Assembly: GCF_000003195.3 (NCBI RefSeq)
Contig: NC_012877.2
Location: forward strand, 26,515,125-26,579,124
Direction of reading: 5' to 3'
Source: Sorghum bicolor
Taxonomy: Eukaryota > Streptophyta > Magnoliopsida > Poales > Poaceae
DNA: 64,000 nt
Within the stretch, counting starts at the first letter, position 1. Each line of letters opens with the position of its first letter. Positions 46,101 to 58,620 of this stretch are shown one piece after another. The notes under the pieces were generated by a model. It was not told where the DNA came from. It saw only the letters and a program-made list of their open reading frames with translations, and made no database searches. The translations under genes and the position numbers were made by a program.

Positions 46101-49100
46101 ATAGGCCAAGAAACCATTTTGGATACACCCGATGATAGTCCTAGGTAAAGGGGCTCAAGTGGAAACTCAGTTTGGTTTGTTTGAGGATAGTGCTAATCTT
46201 GATGCATGATAGGTGCACAAATTGCATGGAATGTAGCATATGCTAAGAAATTTATTTAGAAGCACCCAATGGAACTCCTAGATGACGTGTATCATATAGA
46301 GTCTCACTTCGATCTCTTTGGAGATAGTGTTAGTTTTGGTGCAAGATAGTTAGATTTTGGACGCACGTGATGGCACTCTTAGGTAAAGGGGCTCAGGTGG
46401 ACGCTCGGTTTGGAGATAGTGCTAATCTTGATGCAAGGTAGGTGCATGGTTTGCATGGAATGTACCATATGCCCAGAAGTCAATTTGGAAGCACCCAATA
46501 GATCTCCTAAATGACGTGTGTCATATGGAATCTTGCTTTGGTCTGTTTGGAGACAGTGTGAGTTTTGTTGCAAGATAGGTGCATGGTTTGTAACTAATGC
46601 ACCATAGGATCAGAAACCATTGTCCAAGCACCCAATGGTACTCCAAGGTGAAGAGGCTCAAGTGAAAGCTCGGTTTGGTCTGTTTGAAGATAGTGCTAAT
46701 CATGAAGCAAGATAGATGCACGGTTTACATGGAACATACCATCTGTTAGAAATCAATTTGGATGCACCCACTAGAACTCCTAGATGATGTGTGTCATATG
46801 GAATCTCGCTCCAGCACATTTGTAGACAGTGTTAGTTTCGATGCAAGATAGGTGCACGGTTTCCGCCTAATGCACCATAGGCTTAGAAACCATTATGGAA
46901 GCACCCGATGATACTGCTAGGTGAACAGGCTCAAGTGGAAGCTCGGTTTGGTCTGTTTCGAGATAGTGCTAATCTTGATGCATGATAGGTGCTTGGTTTG
47001 CATGGAACGTACCATATGCTCAGAAATTAATTTAGAGACAACTAATAGAACTCTTAATGGCATATGTCATATTGAATCTCACTTCGGTCTATTTGGAGAT
47101 AATGTTAGTTTTGGTGCAAGATCGGTGCACGGTTTGTGCCTAATGCACTAGAGGCTAAGAAAATATTTAGGACGCACGCGATGGTACTCCTAGGTAAAAG
47201 GGCTCAAGTGGAAGCTTGGTTTGGAGATAGTGCTAATCTTGATGCAATATAGGTGCACGGTTTGCATGGAACGTACCATATGCTCGGAAATCAATTTCGA
47301 CGCACCCGATAGAACTCCTAGATAATGTGTGTCATATAGAATCTCGCTTTGGTCCGTTTGGAGACAATGTTAGTTTTGGTGCAAGATAGGTGTACCGTTT
47401 GTGCCTAATGCACCATAGGCTCAGAAACCATTGTGGAAGCACCTGATGTGGAAGCTCGGTTCGATCTGTTTGGAGATAGTGCTAATCTTGATGTAAGATA
47501 GGTGCATAGTTTGCATAGAACGTACCATATGCTTAGAAATCAATTTGTACGCACCCAATAGAAAACTTAGATGATGTGTGTCACATGGAGTCTCGCTTTG
47601 GTCTATTTAGAGAAAATGTTAGTTTTAGTGCAAGATAGGTGCACGTTTTGCGCCCAATGCACCATAGGGTCAGAAACCGTTATGGAAGCACCCAATGGTA
47701 CTCCTAGGTGAAGAGACTCAAGTGAAAGCTCGGTTTGGTCTATTTCGATATAGTGCTAATATTGATGCAAGATAGGTGCACGGTTTGCATGGAACATTCC
47801 ATAAGTTCAGAAATCAATTTGGACACACCCGATAGAACTCCTAGATGATGTGTGTCATATGGAATCTTGCTTCAGTCCATTTGGAAATAGTGTTAGTTTT
47901 GGTGCAAGATAGGTGCACGGTTTGCACCTAATGCACCATAGTCTAAGAAACCATTTTGGACGCACCCAGTGGTACTCCTTGGTGAAGTGGCTCAAGTGTA
48001 AGCTTGGTTTGGTCTGTTTGGAGATAGTTCTAATCTTGATGCAAGATAGGCTCACGGTTTGTATGGAACGTACCATATGCTTAGAAATCAATTTGGACAC
48101 ACCCGATGGAACTACTAGATGCACCCAGTGGAACTACTAGCTAAAGTGTGTCATACAGAATCTCGCTTCGGTCCAGTTGAAGATAGTGTATTGTCGGAAA
48201 TCAATTTGGACGCACCCGATAGAACTCCTAGATGATGTGTGTCATATTGAATCTCGCTTCGGTCTGTTTGGAGACTGTTAGTTTCGGTGCAAGTTGGTGC
48301 ACAATTTGCGCATAATGCACCATAGGCTCGGAAATTATTATGGAAGCTCCCGATGATACTCCTAGGTGAAGGCTCAAGTGGAAGCTTGGTTCGATCTGTT
48401 TGGAGATAGTGCTAATCTTGATGCAAGATAGGTGCACGGTTTGCAAGGAACGTACCATATGCTATGAAATCCATTTGGACACGTCCAATAGAACTCCTAG
48501 ATGACTGCCATATAGAATCTCGCTTCAGTCTGTTTAGAGACATAGTTAGTTTTGGTGCAAGATAGGTACACGATTTGCGCCAGATGCATCTTAGGCTAAG
48601 AAACCATTTTTCGACGCACCCGATGATACTCCTAGGTAAAGGTGCTCAAGTGGAAGCTAAGTTTGGTTTGTTTGGATATAGTGCTAATCTTGATGCAAGA
48701 TAGGTGCACGAATTGCATGGAACGTACCATATGCTTAGAAATCTATTTGAAAGCATCTAGTGGAACACCTAGATGATGTGTGTCATATAGAATCTCACTT
48801 TGTTCTCTTTGGAGATAGAGTTAGTTTTGGTGCAAGATAGGTACACAGTTTGTGCCTATCGCACCATAGGCTAAGAAACATTTTGGACTCACATGATGGT
48901 ACTCCTAGGTAAAGGGGCTCAACTGGATGCTCGGTTTCGAGATAGTGCTAATCTTGATGCAAGATAGGTGCACGGTTTGCAGGGAACGTACTATATGCTT
49001 GGAAATCAATTTCGATGCACCCGATATTACTCCTAGATAATGTGTGTCATATAGAATCTTGCTTCGGTCTGTTTGGAGACAATATTAGTTTTGGTGCAAG

Positions 49101-50547
49101 ATAGGTGCATTGTTTGTGCCTAATGCACCATAGGCTCAGAAACCAATGTGGAAGCACCCGATGATACTCCTAGGTGAACAGGCTGAAGTGGAAGCTTGGT
49201 TCGGTCTCTTTTGAGATAGTGCTAATCTTGATGTAAGATAGGTGCACAGTTTGCATGGTAGATACCACATGCTTAGAAATCAATTTGGATGCACCCAACA
49301 GAACTCTTAGATGATATGTGTCATATGGAGTCTCGCTTTGGTCTATTTAGAGACAATGTTAGTTTCGGTGCAAGATAGGTGCACGGTTTACACCTAATGC
49401 ACCATAGGGTCAGAAACCATTGTGGAAGCATTCGATGGTACTCCTAGGTGAAGAGGCTCAAGTGAAAGCTTGGTTTGGTCTATTTTGATATAGTGCTAAT
49501 CTTGATGCAAGATAGGTGCATGGTTTGCATGGAGCATACCATATGCTCAAAAATCAATTTGGACACAACAGATAGAACTCCTAGATGATGTGTGTCATAT
49601 GGAATCTTGCTTCAGTCCATTTAGAGATAGTGTAAGTTTCGGTGCAAGATAGGTGCACGGTTGCACATAATGCACCATAGTATAAGAAACCATTTTTGAC
49701 ACACCTGGTGGTACTCCTTGGTGAAGAGGCTCAAGTGGAAGTTTGGTTCAGTCTATTTAGAGATAGTTCTAATCTTGATGCAAGATAGACGCACGGTTTG
49801 CATGGAACGTACCATATGCTTAGAAATCAATTTGGACACATCCAATGAACTGCTAGATGCACCTAATGGAACTAATAGATGAAGTGTGTCATATGGAATC
49901 TCGGTTTGGTCCAGTTGGAGATAGTATTAGTTTCGGTGCAAGATAGGTGTGTGGTTTGTGCCTAGTGCACCATAGGCTCAGAAACTGTTGTAGAAGTTCC
50001 CAATGGTACTCCTAGGTGAAGAGGCTCAAGTGAAAGCTCGGTTCTGTCTATTTGGAGATAGTGCTAATCTTGATGCAAGATAGGTGTACGGTTTGCATGG
50101 AATGTACCATATTCTCAGAAATCAATTGGGACGCACCCGATAGAACTCCTAAATGATGTGTGTCATATGGAATCTCGCTTCGTTCCGTTTAGAGTCAGTG
50201 TTAGTTTAGGTGCAAGATTGGTGCATGGTTTGCGCATAATGCACCATAGGCTCAGAAACCATTGTAGAAGCACTAGATAATACTCTTAGGTGAAGAGGCT
50301 TAAGTGGAAGCTCTTTTCGATTTGTTTGGAGATAGTGCTAATCTTGATGCAAGATAGGTGCATGGTTTGCATGGAACGTACCATATGCTCAGAAATCCAT
50401 TTAGACGCACCCAATAGAACTCCTAGATGACATGTGTCATATGGATTATCACTTGGGTCTATTTAGAGACAATGTTAGTTTTAGTGGTAGATAGGTGCAC
50501 GGTTTGCGCCTAATGCACCATAGGGTCATAAATCATTGTGGAAGCAC
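40193..50547. repeat. 137-bp satellite, irregular block with a 4.42-kb internal duplication
   Basis: The satellite resumes after the TSD CGATG (40188-40192) and completes the monomer interrupted at 16174. Alternating A and B monomers run to the copia insertion. No 8-monomer period is evident. Diagnostic indels repeat at a fixed spacing of about 4419 bp: a missing 24-bp segment at 43022 and 47441, the junction ATTGTCGGAA at 43771 and 48190, the short GATGACTGCCATA monomer at 44083 and 48501, and TATTTTGATA at 45062 and 49481. The duplicated tract is about 42.77-46.0 kb against 47.19-50.44 kb. Confidence 0.88.
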
Positions 50548-51643
50548 TGAAGGGTCGAGATGGCGGACTAGAGGGGGGGTGAATAGTCCTTTCTAAACAT
50601 TATTACGCCGGTTAACCGAAACAAATGCGGAATTAAAACTATCGGTTTTGCCAAGACTACACCCCTCTATCTTAGTTCTCTAGCACCTTGTAAAAGATCC
50701 TAAACAAGCAAACAAGGTGCAACCTTAGCAAGAGCTCGCCTAACCAATTCTAGGAGCAAGGTCACACAAACCTATGCCACTAGTACTTTGCAAACCGGGG
50801 AGCTTCTACACAACTAGTAAGAAAAAGCACAAAGCTCCTAAGCTCACTAGCAAAGCTCAACAACAAGGCAACCAATGCCAAATTAGAGAGCACAAAAGTA
50901 CTTAGCTACACAAACTAAGCAATGTGACTAACAAGGTTACACAAACCAAATTAGTCACACAAGGGAACTACTTCTAGCTACACAAGCAAGAAGGTAACTA
51001 GCAAGCTACACAAGCTAACTAATTACAAGAGCAACTACACAAGCACAACTATATGAAAGTAAGAACAAGCTTGTGTTAGGGACTTGCAAACCAACGGAAA
51101 GAACAAAGTTGACACGATAATTTTCTTTCGAGGTTCACTTGGTTGCCACCAAGCTACGTCCCCGTTGACACAAGCTCCAAGGTTGCCGTCAGTCCTCTTG
51201 CTAGTGGTGACCTGCAAGTCACACTCTCCCACGTGGAGTGCTTACCACAAGCTCTAGCACTTGACCCGGCCGGACCACTTGTCGCTCTTCACGTCTCGCT
51301 CAACTATAGTTGCTCTTCGCGATCCCCGCGGGGTGAGCACCGTACCCCTCACAATCTCTTCTCCCGAGCACCGCACAATCTCCTTGTGTGCTTCGACGGA
51401 GTCAGAAGCCACCAAGCCGTCTAGGAGGTGGCACCCTCCAAGAGTAACAAGCACCACTGGCTTGCAACACGAACACCTAGTGGCACTCGATGCAATCTCT
51501 CAATGCAACACACTAGAATCACTCACTCGCTATTGATTCGCACTCTTGCAAGCACAAGTGAGTTAGAGGCTTTCCTAGCACTCCCCAAGCATGGACACTA
51601 AGTCCCAAGGGTGCTCTCTACCAGCCAAGGCCGGCCACCACTT

Positions 51644-51653
51644 CTATTTATAG
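51644..51653 (-). promoter_or_regulatory. TATA box in the 3' LTR of the copia-type element
   Basis: CTATAAATAG on the minus strand at the equivalent LTR position. If active it reads out leftward into the satellite below 50547. Confidence 0.68.
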
Positions 51654-51692
51654 CCCCAAGGGCTAAACTAGCCGTTGCCCCTTCACTGGGCA

Positions 51693-52200
51693 AAACATGA
51701 GGGCACCGGACGCTCAAAGGGAGCCACCGGACGCTCAACTCCTAGCGTCCGGTGCTCAGGCATTAGCCATGTGTCACTAGCCGTTTGAACTCGACCGTTG
51801 CTGCCAACGGCTACTGCGCACGTGCGCCTGCACAGCACCACCGGACGCGTCCGGTGCACACCGAACTCGTGCGTAGAGAGCTCCGCAAACTCGCAGGGTC
51901 ACCAGACGCGAGCCACCGGACGCTGAGCAAGTTGCCACCGGACGCGTCCGGTGCACACCGGTCCTAAACTCAGAGAGGTCTGAAAACACGTAGGGTCACC
52001 GGACGCGAATCACCGGACGCACCCTGAGCGTCCGGTGCTCACCGGACTCATGCACAGAGAGGGTCACCAAACCGCCCGCACACCGGACGCTGAGCACCGG
52101 ACTCACTCCGGTGCGTCCGGTGCACTCTGGACAGACCCGACAATACATCGGACGCTAAAGGCTAGCGTCCGGTGCCTCCACGCAGTGCGTCCGGTGACTC
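51693..52200. repeat. Array of CCGGACGC / GCGTCCGG motifs in U3 of the 3' LTR
   Basis: About 16 copies of CCGGACGC or its complement occur in about 500 bp, several as back-to-back palindromes (CACCGGACGCGTCCGGTG). Relative to the minus-strand TATA at 51644-51653, the array lies 40-550 bp upstream, where enhancers would sit. Confidence 0.82.
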
Positions 52201-52986
52201 CCGCGACTTCTCCAAAATTCCCACCGGCGCAATATAAAATATGCACTTAATTTTCTCAAAAGCGCCAAATCTCGCCTCGCAAGCTCAGCGGAGGGAGAGG
52301 AACCCAAACCCCTATCAACCCTAGGAACTCCACCTCTTTTGTAAATGTGCCAACACCACCAAGTGTACACCTCCATGTGCAAGTGTGTTAGCATTTTCAC
52401 AAACATTTTCCCAAAGGAGTTAGCCTCTCAACTTGCCACGCCACTCGATCCTAACACGTATGCAAAGTTAGATCGCTCAAGTGGCACTAGATGACCGATA
52501 TGCAAACAAGTTTGCCCCTCTTGATAGTACGACCATCTATCCTAAATCCGGTCATAAACTTCTCTACACACCTATGACCGGTGAAATGGAAAAGCCCTAG
52601 GTTATACCTTTGCCTTGCGCACCAAATGATATGATCCACTTCATATCATCACGTGACCGTATTGGTTCATCGATCTTGACCTCACTTGCTCTTCACCGTT
52701 GCCTCAGTCCATCGCCGCCAATTCTTGCTCAAGCTTCACCGTCACACGTGGTCCCTCGCTTCAAAGCCTCCGACTTGCCCTTCACTCTTGCAACTGGTCC
52801 ATCGAGCCAAGCTTCATCTTGATCTTCTCCACCTTGGTCACATGACTCCATGTCATGTCTCATATGCAATGAGCTCCTCCATCATCATATCATCACTTGT
52901 GGACTAATCTCCTGTGTATCTCACATAAACACTATTAGTTCACCTAAGTTGTCACTCAATTACCAAAACCAAACAAGGACCTTTCA

Positions 52987-53000
52987 ACCTCCCCCTTTTT
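52987..53000 (-). other. Polypurine tract of the copia-type element
   Basis: The minus strand reads AAAAAGGGGGAGGT directly before the LTR start TGAAAGGTCC. Confidence 0.9.
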
Positions 53001-56000
53001 GGTAATTGTTGACAACTCTACAAAGATATGGAAATTAAGCTTTTTCAAGCTAGCACTTCACATAAGTGTTAATTGCTAACTTGATTTGGATTTTATGCTA
53101 CTTATCCAACATTTAAGCTCTATGTCAAGATTTGGATAAGCACCACAAAACCCTACTAAGTGCTAAGGTGTATAGAATAAACCTTTGTAGCTCGATACCA
53201 TATTCGATATCAATTGAAGCATTCAATGTGCACCATCCTTAGCACCATGTGTAGCTAGACAACAAAAACACTAGAAACCCCGTGAGATCAACATTAAAAG
53301 CAAGGGTCTAGTCTTTACTTGAAGAACACAAGTCTAGCTACCAACCTATGTATGCTAGTTATCATATCATCAATCAATTTCTATAACTAGCATACACCAC
53401 ACAAGCATGCATATTGAATTTAAAAACTTATGCAATGCAAGCAAGCACATGAATATGCACAAATCAAATGCAAACAAACAAGGTTCATGAGCTTGCTCCC
53501 CCTACTTCTGTGCTTTACTTTTGTCCAAGAATTTTGATCCATCATTTTTTTAATGTTGCTCCCTTGTCCATGTCCATCTTTGATCTCTCCCCTTTGAAAC
53601 ATATATTTTGTTGTCCAACTTATCCCATGATCATATCTTTGTTCCAACTTCTCCCCCTTTGTCATCAATTTCCATAAAAGGTATGTGATACCAATTAAAC
53701 CACTTGATACCAATTGAAAAAGTGTGAATCTCATTGTGACAAAGGATTGCATGGGGATAGATGGTTGGGGCTTGAATCTTGCATTTTTTATGGACATCAC
53801 CATATGTGTTGGAATGACATTACTTGAATTTCTCTTGAGATACCACATAGGATCTTTGACCTTGATACCTTTTGGTGGGGCACTCCCCCTATGTCATAGC
53901 ATGGGTCATTCACTTGTCAATCTTGTTGGTGAGGGAACTTTCTTTGCTTGATGATCACTTAAAGTTGAGGATCACTTGTGGAACCACCTTCTTGTATGAT
54001 AGATACCATATGTATAAATGTGATATCACTTGAAATATCTTGTTCGATACCATATGGGGTTCTTCTACTAATAAGGTCTTCTAGTATGGAACCACTTGTT
54101 TGCTATCTTGAACATTTGTTATCATCATGAGTACCATTTGTTGGATACCAATTGAAGAAACATTTGAATTTAGATACCATTTGCATTGTTGTCTTGTTCT
54201 TCTACTCTAATCATCATGAGCTTCTAATTGTTGACTTGAACTATGTTGATTTGCCTAAGCTTCCAAGTCCGGTTTGAACCAATGACAAGCTTTTTCACAC
54301 CTCACATTAAGGGTTATCTTGCCAATGTTGTACTTGTACTTGTTAACAATCCAAAATAGATCAAGTACTTAGGTTCACTAGCGCATGAACAAACTCATAT
54401 ACATACCACTAGATCAACTAATCATTCAAGCAATAGTGGTAGGTTTATGAATTTAAAACTTTTCATTTGACATGCATGATCCTATTAAGCATGTACTATA
54501 TGCACTAACCGCATACTAGTAAGGGATGAAATGATCATGCACATTACAATGATACCTTTGCTATGTTGGAGAAGAGGATAGTCACATAGATTCCAATTCA
54601 TTTCTCCAATAGCAATGTGAAGTCCAATTAATAAGCTTGGTGAAGATCAATTATAAATGCCAATTGATAGATCAAATCTTCACCCATATGAATGGAAAAC
54701 CACTTTATGATCAAGTGCACTATCTTGTTGTGGTTGGCTTGCTTCTTCTTTTGATCATTGCTTGCATGAGAGAACTACTAAGAATATCACCTGAAATAGC
54801 ATGACTAGCTCTCGTTTGGGTTGTAGCTTGCTTTCTTGATCAATCCTTTTGATGGCTTCAACTAAGCATCTTAAATGTCCTTTAGATCCCACTTCCATGT
54901 TAGCCTTCCAAGCACCACACTTGGTTTTCCCACTCCTCGGGCGGCACGCCCCTCACATAGGGAGAAGTGACCTCTCTCCAAAGAACTAGTTTTGATACTT
55001 ACTTGAATTGCTTTGATTGATTGATTCAAGTGACGGACTTAATGTGATGAGTAACCATGAATTCCCCCTTTTTTTAAGTCCTTTTCTTTCTACTTGTTTA
55101 AGTCCTTTTCTTTCTACCAATTTGTCATCAATACTCACTAGAACTTAAACTTTACCTTCATATTGAGTTTGATCTTGATCTTCAATTTGAGTACTAAATG
55201 TGTACACTAAGTACATTCCACAACCAAATGCCCTTGTGCTCATTACTTGTCCTGCTTATAGATCAATTCAAAACCAAACTTAGGTGCCTCAAACACTTGT
55301 AAACATGTTTCCAACTTGAGGACCTTTCAATTGAAGTGACTTTAGATCAATCCAATAATTGTCACTTTTCTGGCAGATTCTGTACCCTTTAAAGAAATAT
55401 CAATATCTCACAATGTACAGATCCAAATATCACGAAATTTGGTGGAGATGTGATTCACTAAGTCATCTAGCAGCTGTAAAAATCTGAGCTTCATTTGACG
55501 TCTATATTGCTACCAGATTTCAATTCTTCCACCACTGCTACATGCTGAAAACTGCTGCACTATAGCTGATAAGATCTACTCCAAAACCGAAGTATCCCTC
55601 ATCCAATTTTCATGAGATTTTTACAGCATCTTCTATGATAAGTGCACAACATGCATACCAAATTTCATGCCATTCCAAATAGATATTGTCATTCAATCTC
55701 AGACTTGATATTTGCTAGCTCAGGTTTTCAATATTTGGCAGATTTCAAGTAATTGAGCTATACTTGTTCAAATTGAACCAAACTTGAAATCGACTTGATT
55801 GAATACTCTCATAAGACACATATCAATTCAATCCACTTACTAAAAGTCATCTCATGAATTTATTCAACTCAAATCAATCCAAACTTCATTGCTAACCATT
55901 TAATCCATTCAATCATCTTATAGCAAGCAACATTGCATATATATCCAATTCGATCAACTCATATGCACCCAAATGAATGTGATCAACAAAGATATACCTT

Positions 56001-56242
56001 GGTTAGCTTATGATCATCCAATTTGCAAGCTTCAACTCATGTATTTGCAAGCCATCAAATAATCCAATAAATCACCACAACTTGAATGTGACACTTGTAT
56101 ATTATAGCACATTTGGACTTCACTATCTTGTCATGGCATTGGGTTTGGTTGTGCACTAGGCTTCAATACTTAACTCAATCATATGATGAACAATTATAGG
56201 ATGAATTGAATCAAGTCTCCAATGCTAATGGTACCTAAACAA
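53001..56242. other. Non-coding 3' internal region of the copia-type element
   Basis: About 3.2 kb where pol would be in an autonomous copia element. I see no integrase or RT motif on either strand. The longest ORF (53848-53420 minus, 142 aa) has no family features. Between 53190 and 54200 the motif GATACC occurs about nine times, often as GATACCAATTGAAG or GATACCATATG. CT-rich short repeats occur at 55070-55120. Confidence 0.65.
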
Positions 56243-58571
56243 TCATCCACCTTTTGATGGTACCCAAACTAGTTTGGGTCCTCTCAAGTTAGGAGCAACA
56301 TACTTAGGCGATGCCTTAGTATGAATAGCGAGATGTTTTGCAATAGCAACCATAGAGGTACTATCACCATCCTTTCTAAGCATATTATGGTTATCAATTG
56401 AAATAGGCTTAGAACTATTACCTAGGGGACATGAATGAGCCATGTGTCCCCTTTCCCGGCATAAGTAGCAACTTCTCTTTGATTGAACCTTTTCTTCCTT
56501 GCTCATGTGTTGCTTCTCATTGCCTTGCTTCTTGAGGGTTGCTTGAGCCTTCTTCTCAAGCTTGGTAGGACACCTCGAAGCAAAGTGTCCCTCATTCTTG
56601 CACTCAAAACACATGATGTGAGCATAAGCTTTCTTCTTGTCTTGATTCTTGCTCATGATCTTGGCATCTTGGATTTGCATTGGATGCCTTGCTCTTCCAC
56701 CCCTTCTTGTTTTCTTCTTCTTCTTCATCATGTCACCGTGATGGTTGAACTTGACTTGAGCTTTGGGCTTCTTTTCTTGCTCAACTTGTGGCTTAGGTTG
56801 AGGCTTTACTTGTTGCTTCACCAATTACTTGGTTGGGCACATTGAGGTGAGATGACCCCAAGTGCGACACTTGAAGCACTTGACATGCTTTATCCTCTCT
56901 TCTTCTTTTATCTTCTTGAGCTTCTCTTTGTTTGGGCAACCATTGGCAAGATGTCCCACTTCATGGCACCGATAGCACATGAAATGAGAAAGCTTTCCCT
57001 TTTCTTGCTTTCTTTTGCCCTTTGTCATCTTTTCTTTGAAGCCAAGGCCACACTTGTCACCATAGATTCTTTGAGTCTTCAATATATCCTCAAAGGTGAC
57101 TTTTGAATTATAGCACCTCTCTAGCTTGTTGCTCAAGTTCTTCACTTGTTCATTGAGCTTATTGTTCTCCTTCAAAAGGTTAGTCTCACAAGACATAGAA
57201 GTAGAACAAGCATCTATATCTGAAGAACATGGCATAGATAGTAAATCATGGCAAGAGGTGGATACATGCTTCTTGCCTACATCACAAGGGTTAGTAATAA
57301 TATGTGATTGATCATTTGACCCAAGTGATGAGCTCTCACTAGTTTTAATTTCTTCATTAGAAATCTTCTTAGTGAGAAATGCATGATCTTTTACCAAGTT
57401 ATCATGAGTAACACAAAGTTCCTCATGAACCAATTTTAGCTCCTCATGTGAACAAGTAGTAACATAAAGTAGATGCTTTTGTTGTTCACATATGGTCTTT
57501 AGAAATGATTTTTCATTTTTCAATTTACTTGTTTTAGCCATCTTATTTCTTAAAGCTTTGGTGAGTCTACATACAAGCTCAAAATTTGGATCATCACAAT
57601 CAACAATCACATCTCCAATATATACCTTGCCGTCACCGTGAGACATGGAGGAATGTGATGAAGTGGATGAGCTTGTAGAAGCATCACTCTCATAGCCATC
57701 ATCTTCATCCTCACTTGACCATGAGGTGGAGCAATCCTCCACAACCACCATGTTGTGGTCGTGCTCAACATCCTCATGTGCATCCACCTTTCGCACATCA
57801 TCTTCTTTGGTGATCGCCCTATATTTCTCATTGAGATAACTCCAAATCTCATGAGAGGACTTTGGCCTTGTTTAGTTCCAAAATATTTTGGGTCAAATGC
57901 AAAAAATTTTGCTATTTTGCATTTTGGAAGTAAACATGTCCATAATATTTTGGCCCTAAACTTTTTGCAAAATATCGGTCTTGTTTAGTTCCAAATTTTT
58001 TTGCAAAATGGATATGGTAGCACTTTCGTTTGTATTTGACAAATATTATCCAATAATGGAATAATTAGACTCAAAAGATTCGTATCGCAAATTACATATA
58101 AACTATGCAATTAGTTATTTTTTATCTATATTTAATGCTCCGCACATGTGCCGCAAGATTCGATGTGAAGGGAATCTGAAAAGTTTTGCTAAATTTTTTG
58201 GCAAGTGAACACCAAAACCAAAAGATTTTGGTGTTAGAATTTTGGTGGGAGTCTCAAGGTTTTGGTTTTTGGCTTTTTTGCAAAATACTTCATGAACTAA
58301 ACAAGGCCTTTATATCCATGATCTCACCAAATATGTTATCTTTCATGGATGAATAGAAGATGTTAGTAGCTTGGTAGTCGAGATGTAGACATTTCTCTTG
58401 TGCTTGAGTTAGATTCTCTTCATCCAACACTTGAGAAAAGCCTACATCTACCATCCACCACATTTGAGGAGAAATATACTTAAAATTGCATGTCATCCAA
58501 TTTCTCCACTGTGCAAAGTGTGTGCCACCAAAAATGTGTGGACACTCAACATCTAGCCCATAAGCTGCCAT
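56243..58571 (-). pseudogene. Copia-type gag with four zinc knuckles, split by a MITE and one stop
   Basis: The start ATG is at 58571, 38 bases after the PBS. The N-terminal part (MAAYGLDVECPHIFGGTHFA, YISPQMWWMVDVGF) runs to the MITE at 58308. Beyond it, HEIWSYLNEKYRAITKEDD continues the gag core. Zinc knuckles of the C-x2-C-x4-H-x4-C form follow: CYRCHEVGHLANGC, CFKCRTWGHLTSMC, CFECKNEGHFASRC and CYLCRERGHMAHSC. A single in-frame TAA at 56825-56827 lies between the second and third. The frame ends at 56243 with GPKLVWVPSKGG. In the family this protein packages RNA. No protease domain follows. Confidence 0.87.
57864..58308. mobile_element. MITE inserted in the copia gag
   Basis: A 445-bp element has terminal inverted repeats GGCCTTGTTTAGTTCC at the left and its near-exact complement GAACTAAACAAGGCC at the right. 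It is flanked by TTT on both sides (57861-57863 and 58309-58311), read as a 3-bp target-site duplication. The TIR resembles a common grass MITE class; a 3-bp TSD would fit Tourist/PIF-Harbinger, though TTT is not the usual TWA. A second internal copy of the left end (TCTTGTTTAGTTCC) at about 57977 suggests a partial duplication or nested insertion. It has no coding capacity. Confidence 0.85.
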
Positions 58572-58608
58572 CCTCTCGGGTCGGTGAAGACCACAAATAA
58601 GAGACCTA

Positions 58609-58620
58609 GCTTTGATACCA
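58609..58620 (-). other. Primer-binding site of the copia-type element
   Basis: The minus strand reads TGGTATCAAAGC, an initiator tRNA-Met type PBS with one base different from the two gypsy PBS sites in this window. Confidence 0.88.

Larger units (their letters stand above)
50548..52986 (-). repeat. 3' LTR (2439 bp) of the copia-type element
   Basis: Pairs with 58623-61124. Contains a minus-strand TATA box and, upstream of it, a dense array of CCGGACGC/GCGTCCGG motifs. It lacks a segment of about 47 bp that the 5' LTR has. ORFs in it are shared by both LTRs and are not called as genes. Confidence 0.92.

Noticed and set aside
53420..53848. 142-aa minus-strand ORF in the copia element
   Set aside because: No RT, integrase or other recognisable motif, and it overlaps the GATACC repeat zone. 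Most likely chance.
8645..58620. tRNA genes near the TGGTATCAGAGC sites
   Set aside because: These are 12-base primer-binding sites complementary to tRNA 3' ends. No cloverleaf is present around them.
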